Source: Niastella sp. (lineage in GTDB: Bacteria > Bacteroidota > Bacteroidia > Chitinophagales > Chitinophagaceae). From it: a DNA stretch of 64,000 nucleotides. A program made the translations under genes and the position numbers. The notes beneath the pieces were generated by a model. The model had not been told where the DNA came from and searched no databases. It saw only the letters and a program-made list of their open reading frames with translations. Below are positions 60,876 through 64,000 of this stretch, piece by piece. The stretch lies in contig JADJVM010000005.1 in the NCBI GenBank assembly GCA_016710595.1, forward strand, positions 186,001 through 250,000. The letters run 5' to 3'. Positions within the stretch are counted from its first letter, which is position 1. Each line of letters begins with the position of its first letter.

Positions 60876-62150
60876 TTATTTATCAATCATAGCCGCCCCA
60901 AAATAACTATGGAGTGCATTGGGTAAATTAATACGATCGCCATTTTGGTTATTTTCCAGTAATGCAGCCAATATGCGTGGCAATGCTAATGAAGACCCAT
61001 TGAGTGAATGTAATAATTCAGTTTTGCCTTCTTGATTTTTATAACGGATTTTCATCCTGTTCGATTGAAAATTTTCAAAATTACTAACCGAACTTACTTC
61101 CAGCCATTTTTGTTGTGCGGCGCTATACACTTCAAAATCATAAGTGAGCGCCGAAGTAAAACTCATATCGCCACCACATAAACGCAAAATACGATACGGC
61201 AGTTCTAAAAATTGGAGCAGGCGTTCTACATGGTTTACCATTTCTTCATGTACTTCATAACTGCGCTGTGGTTTTACCAACTGCACAATTTCTACTTTAT
61301 CAAATTGATGCAAACGGTTTAGTCCCCGTACATCACTACCAAAGCTCCCAGCTTCTCTCCTGAAACAAGGTGTATAGGCCGTCATTTTAACCGGCAACTC
61401 ACCTTCATTGATTATACTGTTACGATAAATATTGGTAACCGGTACTTCAGAAGTGGGTATCAGGTAAAAATTATCTGCTGTTACATGGTACATCTGCCCT
61501 TCTTTATCGGGCAACTGCCCTGTACCATAAGCAGAGGCTTCATTTACAAACAGTGGGGGCATATATTCTGTATAACCTGCCTGGGTATTATAATCTAAAA
61601 AATATTGAATTAATGCACGCTGCAATTTTGCGCCTTTGCCTTTATAAACCGGAAAACCACTGCCCGTAATTTTAGCCCCGGTTTCAAAATCTACCAGGTC
61701 AAAATCTTTTATTAAATCCCAATGAGGTTTTGCACCTACCGGTAAGGTAGGAATAATACCACCCTGTAAAACCACTTCGTTGTCTTCTGCCGATTTACCT
61801 TTTGGAACAGTAGCATGAGGCAGGTTAGGCAACTGAAGTATTTCTGCATTAAACCGTTCTTCAAGTACCGTTAATTGCTGGCGGCTTTTGTTTGCTTCTT
61901 CTTTAAGCTCCGTTACTTCCTGCTTTCTTTTTTCAGCTTCTTCTTTTTGGCCCTTGGCCATGAGCAGGCCAATTTCTTTTGAGGCTGCATTCAAATTAGA
62001 TTGCTGGTTTTCAGAGAGGGTTTTTTGCTTCCTAATTTCTTCATCCAGCGCAATAAGATCATCCACCAAATGAATATCTGCAAAATTTTTTACAGATAAC
62101 CTTTCTTTCACTAATGCTGCATTTGCCCTGATATAATTAATTTGTAACAT
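60876..62150 (-). CDS. serS: Serine-tRNA ligase
   Basis: 424 residues from ATG at 62150 (MLQINYIRANAALVKERL); an ATG seven codons upstream is possible but atypical. The N-terminal long antiparallel coiled coil (about 25-105) binds the tRNA variable arm. The class II core contains the TSEVPVTNIYR block, motif 2 CFRREAGSFGSDVRGLNRLH and motif 3 GSSLALPRILAALLENNQ. It charges tRNA-Ser (and tRNA-Sec where present). Confidence 0.97.
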   Translation of the reverse strand: MLQINYIRANAALVKERLSVKNFADIHLVDDLIALDEEIRKQKTLSENQQSNLNAASKEIGLLMAKGQKEEAEKRKQEVTELKEEANKSRQQLTVLEERFNAEILQLPNLPHATVPKGKSAEDNEVVLQGGIIPTLPVGAKPHWDLIKDFDLVDFETGAKITGSGFPVYKGKGAKLQRALIQYFLDYNTQAGYTEYMPPLFVNEASAYGTGQLPDKEGQMYHVTADNFYLIPTSEVPVTNIYRNSIINEGELPVKMTAYTPCFRREAGSFGSDVRGLNRLHQFDKVEIVQLVKPQRSYEVHEEMVNHVERLLQFLELPYRILRLCGGDMSFTSALTYDFEVYSAAQQKWLEVSSVSNFENFQSNRMKIRYKNQEGKTELLHSLNGSSLALPRILAALLENNQNGDRINLPNALHSYFGAAMIDK

Positions 62151-62262
62151 GCTTATATATAAAGGCTGCAAAGATAATCAAACAATCAAGTTTTTTTAAT
62201 GATTATATGAATCAAGCCCGGTATTTTGACACATTTTTATAAATCAATGTAGCTATTCATCA

Positions 62263-62270
62263 TACCTTTG
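62263..62270 (+). promoter_or_regulatory. -7 promoter box of the 62276 operon
   Basis: TACCTTTG fits TAnnTTTG and ends five bases before the ATG, suggesting a leaderless transcript. No -33 box is clear at the correct spacing. Confidence 0.45.
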
Positions 62271-62275
62271 CCGGC

Positions 62276-62626
62276 ATGGAACACCTGAAAGAAGATTTAC
62301 AGGTGCGATGGTTGAAACTTCGCATCAAATTAAAAGAAGTATTTGGTATAAAACCCGATATGAATGGGGTATTAATGCTTATCGGGATTCAGGAATTGGG
62401 GCAGGGTGGCCGGGAATATACAAAAGAAGAAAAGCAAGACCTTATGCATATTGCCATTTGCACGGTTTTAATGCCCGGTGGCTTTTATATGCTGGAAGGG
62501 CAGGATGAAGAAGGATGGCCACATTTTAAACAATTAAAAGCACTTCCCGAGCATAACTTTATTGACCAGGAAAATTTTTTAAAAGATCATGTTTTAATGT
62601 ATTTTCAATCCCAAAAATTTATATGA
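62276..62626 (+). CDS. Conserved hypothetical protein upstream of cyclophilin
   Basis: 116 residues, cytoplasmic, mostly helical. The sequence MNGVLMLIGIQELGQGGREY followed by TKEEKQDLMHIAICTVLMP looks conserved, and the later part (EGWPHFKQLKALPEHNF) is acidic and aromatic. I cannot assign a family beyond a Bacteroidota conserved hypothetical. Its stop overlaps the start of the cyclophilin gene (ATGA), so the two are coupled. Confidence 0.78.
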   Translation: MEHLKEDLQVRWLKLRIKLKEVFGIKPDMNGVLMLIGIQELGQGGREYTKEEKQDLMHIAICTVLMPGGFYMLEGQDEEGWPHFKQLKALPEHNFIDQENFLKDHVLMYFQSQKFI

Positions 62627-63396
62627 GTTTTATGAATAAAATATTTCTTTCTTTATTTATCACCACAGTTTTTAGTGTGGGAACTGTATTGGCACAAAAT
62701 AAAAAGCCGGTACAAAAAGTAAAAACAACAAACAAGACAAGTAAGATGAGTTCACAAAAAGAAAAAAAGGAAAGTGAATATAGTTTTCCGGATGATGGTA
62801 GTACCCGGGTAAAAATCTGGACCGATTCGGGAACCATTATTGTAAAGCTTTATGATAGCACTCCACTGCACCGGGATAATTTTGTAAAATTAGTGAAAGA
62901 AGGATTTTTTGATAGTCTCTTGTTTCATCGCATCATTCCACAATTTATGATTCAAGGTGGCGACCCTGGCAGTAAATATGCACAGCCCGGTGAAATGCTT
63001 GGAGGCGGTGGTGGAGAGTTGGCTCGTATCCCTGCTGAATTTCATCAATCATATTATCATAAAAAAGGGGCATTAGCGGCTGCCCGGGATGGTAACCCAC
63101 AAAAAGCCAGCAGTGCCTGCCAGTTTTATTTGGTAGAGGGTAAAGTAATTACCCCCGCTGAACTGGATATGATAGAACAACGAAAAGGATTTACCTATAC
63201 GCCAGAACAACGAAAAGTATATACTACGGTAGGCGGTACCCCGTTCTTAGACCAGGACTATACTGTATTTGGTGAAATAGAACAAGGCTTTGACGTGGTA
63301 CATAAAATTATAAATGCCCCACGTGATAGCCGTGACAGGCCACTGGGAGATATCAGGATGAAAATTGAATTATTATCACCTGCTACAAAACAATAG
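62623..63396 (+). CDS. Exported cyclophilin-type peptidyl-prolyl isomerase
   Basis: 257 residues; the first ATG (62623) overlaps the preceding stop, and Met4 is an alternative. A signal peptide (MNKIFLSLFITTVFSVGTVL) is followed by a Lys/Thr-rich linker, then the cyclophilin domain (about 65-257) with FHRIIPQFMIQGGDP (catalytic Arg and Gln), GALAAARDGNPQKASSACQF and FGEIEQGFDVVHKI. An insert near HKK-GALAAA and the loop EQRKGFTYTPEQRKVY distinguish it from E. coli PpiA. It helps fold periplasmic proteins. Confidence 0.93.
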   Translation: MSFMNKIFLSLFITTVFSVGTVLAQNKKPVQKVKTTNKTSKMSSQKEKKESEYSFPDDGSTRVKIWTDSGTIIVKLYDSTPLHRDNFVKLVKEGFFDSLLFHRIIPQFMIQGGDPGSKYAQPGEMLGGGGGELARIPAEFHQSYYHKKGALAAARDGNPQKASSACQFYLVEGKVITPAELDMIEQRKGFTYTPEQRKVYTTVGGTPFLDQDYTVFGEIEQGFDVVHKIINAPRDSRDRPLGDIRMKIELLSPATKQ

Positions 63397-63433
63397 GTTT
63401 ACATAAAAAACATATCTTGCAAAAAAAATCACC

Positions 63434-63814
63434 ATGAATATTCCAGAAAATTTAAAATACAGTAAAGATCACGAATGGATGAAAATAGATGGCGATACCG
63501 CTACCGTTGGGATTACAGAGTATGCTCAACATGAGCTTGGCGATATTGTATATGTGGATATTAATACCGTGGGAAAAGCATTGGCAGCAAATGAAATTTT
63601 TGGTACTGTAGAAGCCGTAAAAACAGTAAGTGATCTGCTGTTACCGGTTACAGGCACTATTACTGAAGTAAATCCTGCCCTCGATGGAAATCCTGAACTT
63701 GTAAATACCGATCCTTATGGTGAAGGATGGATGGTAAAAGTAAAAATTACAAATGCTTCTGATACCGATCATTTAATGGATGCGGCAGCTTATGCAGCTT
63801 TAATAGGAGAGTAA
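63434..63814 (+). CDS. gcvH: Glycine cleavage system protein H
   Basis: 126 residues. The lipoyl-lysine is Lys63 in GTVEAVKTVSDL, preceded by ITEYAQHELGDIVYVD and followed by NTDPYGEGWMVKVKI. It carries the aminomethyl intermediate between the P, T and L proteins. gcvP and gcvT are not in the window. The VanZ-family gene follows 4 bp later. Confidence 0.97.
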   Translation: MNIPENLKYSKDHEWMKIDGDTATVGITEYAQHELGDIVYVDINTVGKALAANEIFGTVEAVKTVSDLLLPVTGTITEVNPALDGNPELVNTDPYGEGWMVKVKITNASDTDHLMDAAAYAALIGE

Positions 63815-63818
63815 ATTA

Positions 63819-64000
63819 ATGAGGAAACTCACCCGTATAAAGAGCTTTTGGCCAGGCATAGCCTGGTTTTTTATTTCGGCTACTTTATTATTAATGCCTT
63901 CCAGCGATTTACCTAAAACAAATGACTGGTTAGATAAAATATATTTTGATAAATGGGTGCATGCAGGTTTCTTTTTGCTGCTTTGTTTATTTTTTATGCT
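63819..64000 (+). CDS. VanZ-family membrane protein (3' end cut by window edge)
   Basis: ATG at 63819, four bases after gcvH. The available 60 codons give a first membrane helix (WPGIAWFFISATLLLMP), the motif SSDLPKTNDWLDKIYFDKWV, and the start of a second helix with HAGFFLLLCLFF. The pattern of a small multi-helix protein with a KxxHAGFF motif fits VanZ-like proteins, which are common behind gcvH in Bacteroidota. Function in this group is unclear. Confidence 0.8.
   Translation, partial: MRKLTRIKSFWPGIAWFFISATLLLMPSSDLPKTNDWLDKIYFDKWVHAGFFLLLCLFFM

Overview
The window looks like a chromosomal segment from a Bacteroidota bacterium, most likely a Chitinophagaceae-like member. The grounds are AT-rich DNA, type IX secretion C-terminal sorting domains on large exported proteins, Bacteroidota-typical families (DUF4290, DUF4251, DUF4402), promoters with a TAnnTTTG -7 box, few visible Shine-Dalgarno sites, and the local gene order (DUF4290-murA, pheT-coiled coil-zapA, gcvH-vanZ). 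No rRNA, tRNA, CRISPR array or intact insertion sequence was found. Most genes are housekeeping; the accessory parts are one insertion-sequence scar and a long surface/secretion locus.

Layout. 1-7.8 kb: a short-chain dehydrogenase cut by the window edge, a YjjG-like nucleotidase, an exported C1q-like protein, murA (with Asp at the catalytic Cys position) after DUF4290, kbl, and a Na+/H+ antiporter split by a frameshift. 7.9-9.5 kb: a scar holding an IS3 remnant, an AlkD-like DNA repair gene and an IS110 fragment. 9.6-25.7 kb: thiolase, pyrD, terC, rsmE, dnaB, a possible replication origin between dnaB and pheT, pheT-coiled coil-zapA, gmk, a tiny Cys/Lys-rich exported protein, a phospholipid cluster (CPBP protease, cdsA, psd), dusB, a DUF4251 lipoprotein, queA and an L,D-transpeptidase.

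25.9-33.8 kb, all minus strand: rsmA with an overlapping lipoprotein, an isobutyryl-CoA-mutase-type enzyme split into two genes by one in-frame stop, then an ECF sigma / anti-sigma / outer-membrane-protein unit. 33.9-46.8 kb, all minus strand: the most unusual region. It runs DUF4402-like protein, usher-like outer-membrane protein, DUF4402 protein, PapD-like chaperone, M1 metallopeptidase with a sorting domain, and a 1871-residue repeat protein with a sorting domain. The first four resemble a divergent chaperone-usher fibre system.

46.9-64 kb: pdxA converging on atpB-E-F-H (no F1 alpha or gamma gene follows), a lipoprotein whose start is out of frame across a poly-C tract, an MG2/TonB-plug protein, an MsbA-type ABC exporter, an exported protein with a clan-CD-like His/Cys pair, a PhoB/PhoR-type two-component pair, serS, a conserved hypothetical with a cyclophilin, gcvH and the start of a VanZ-family gene.

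Limits: everything is read by eye. Family assignments rest on remembered motifs, and no similarity search, skew plot or structure prediction was run.
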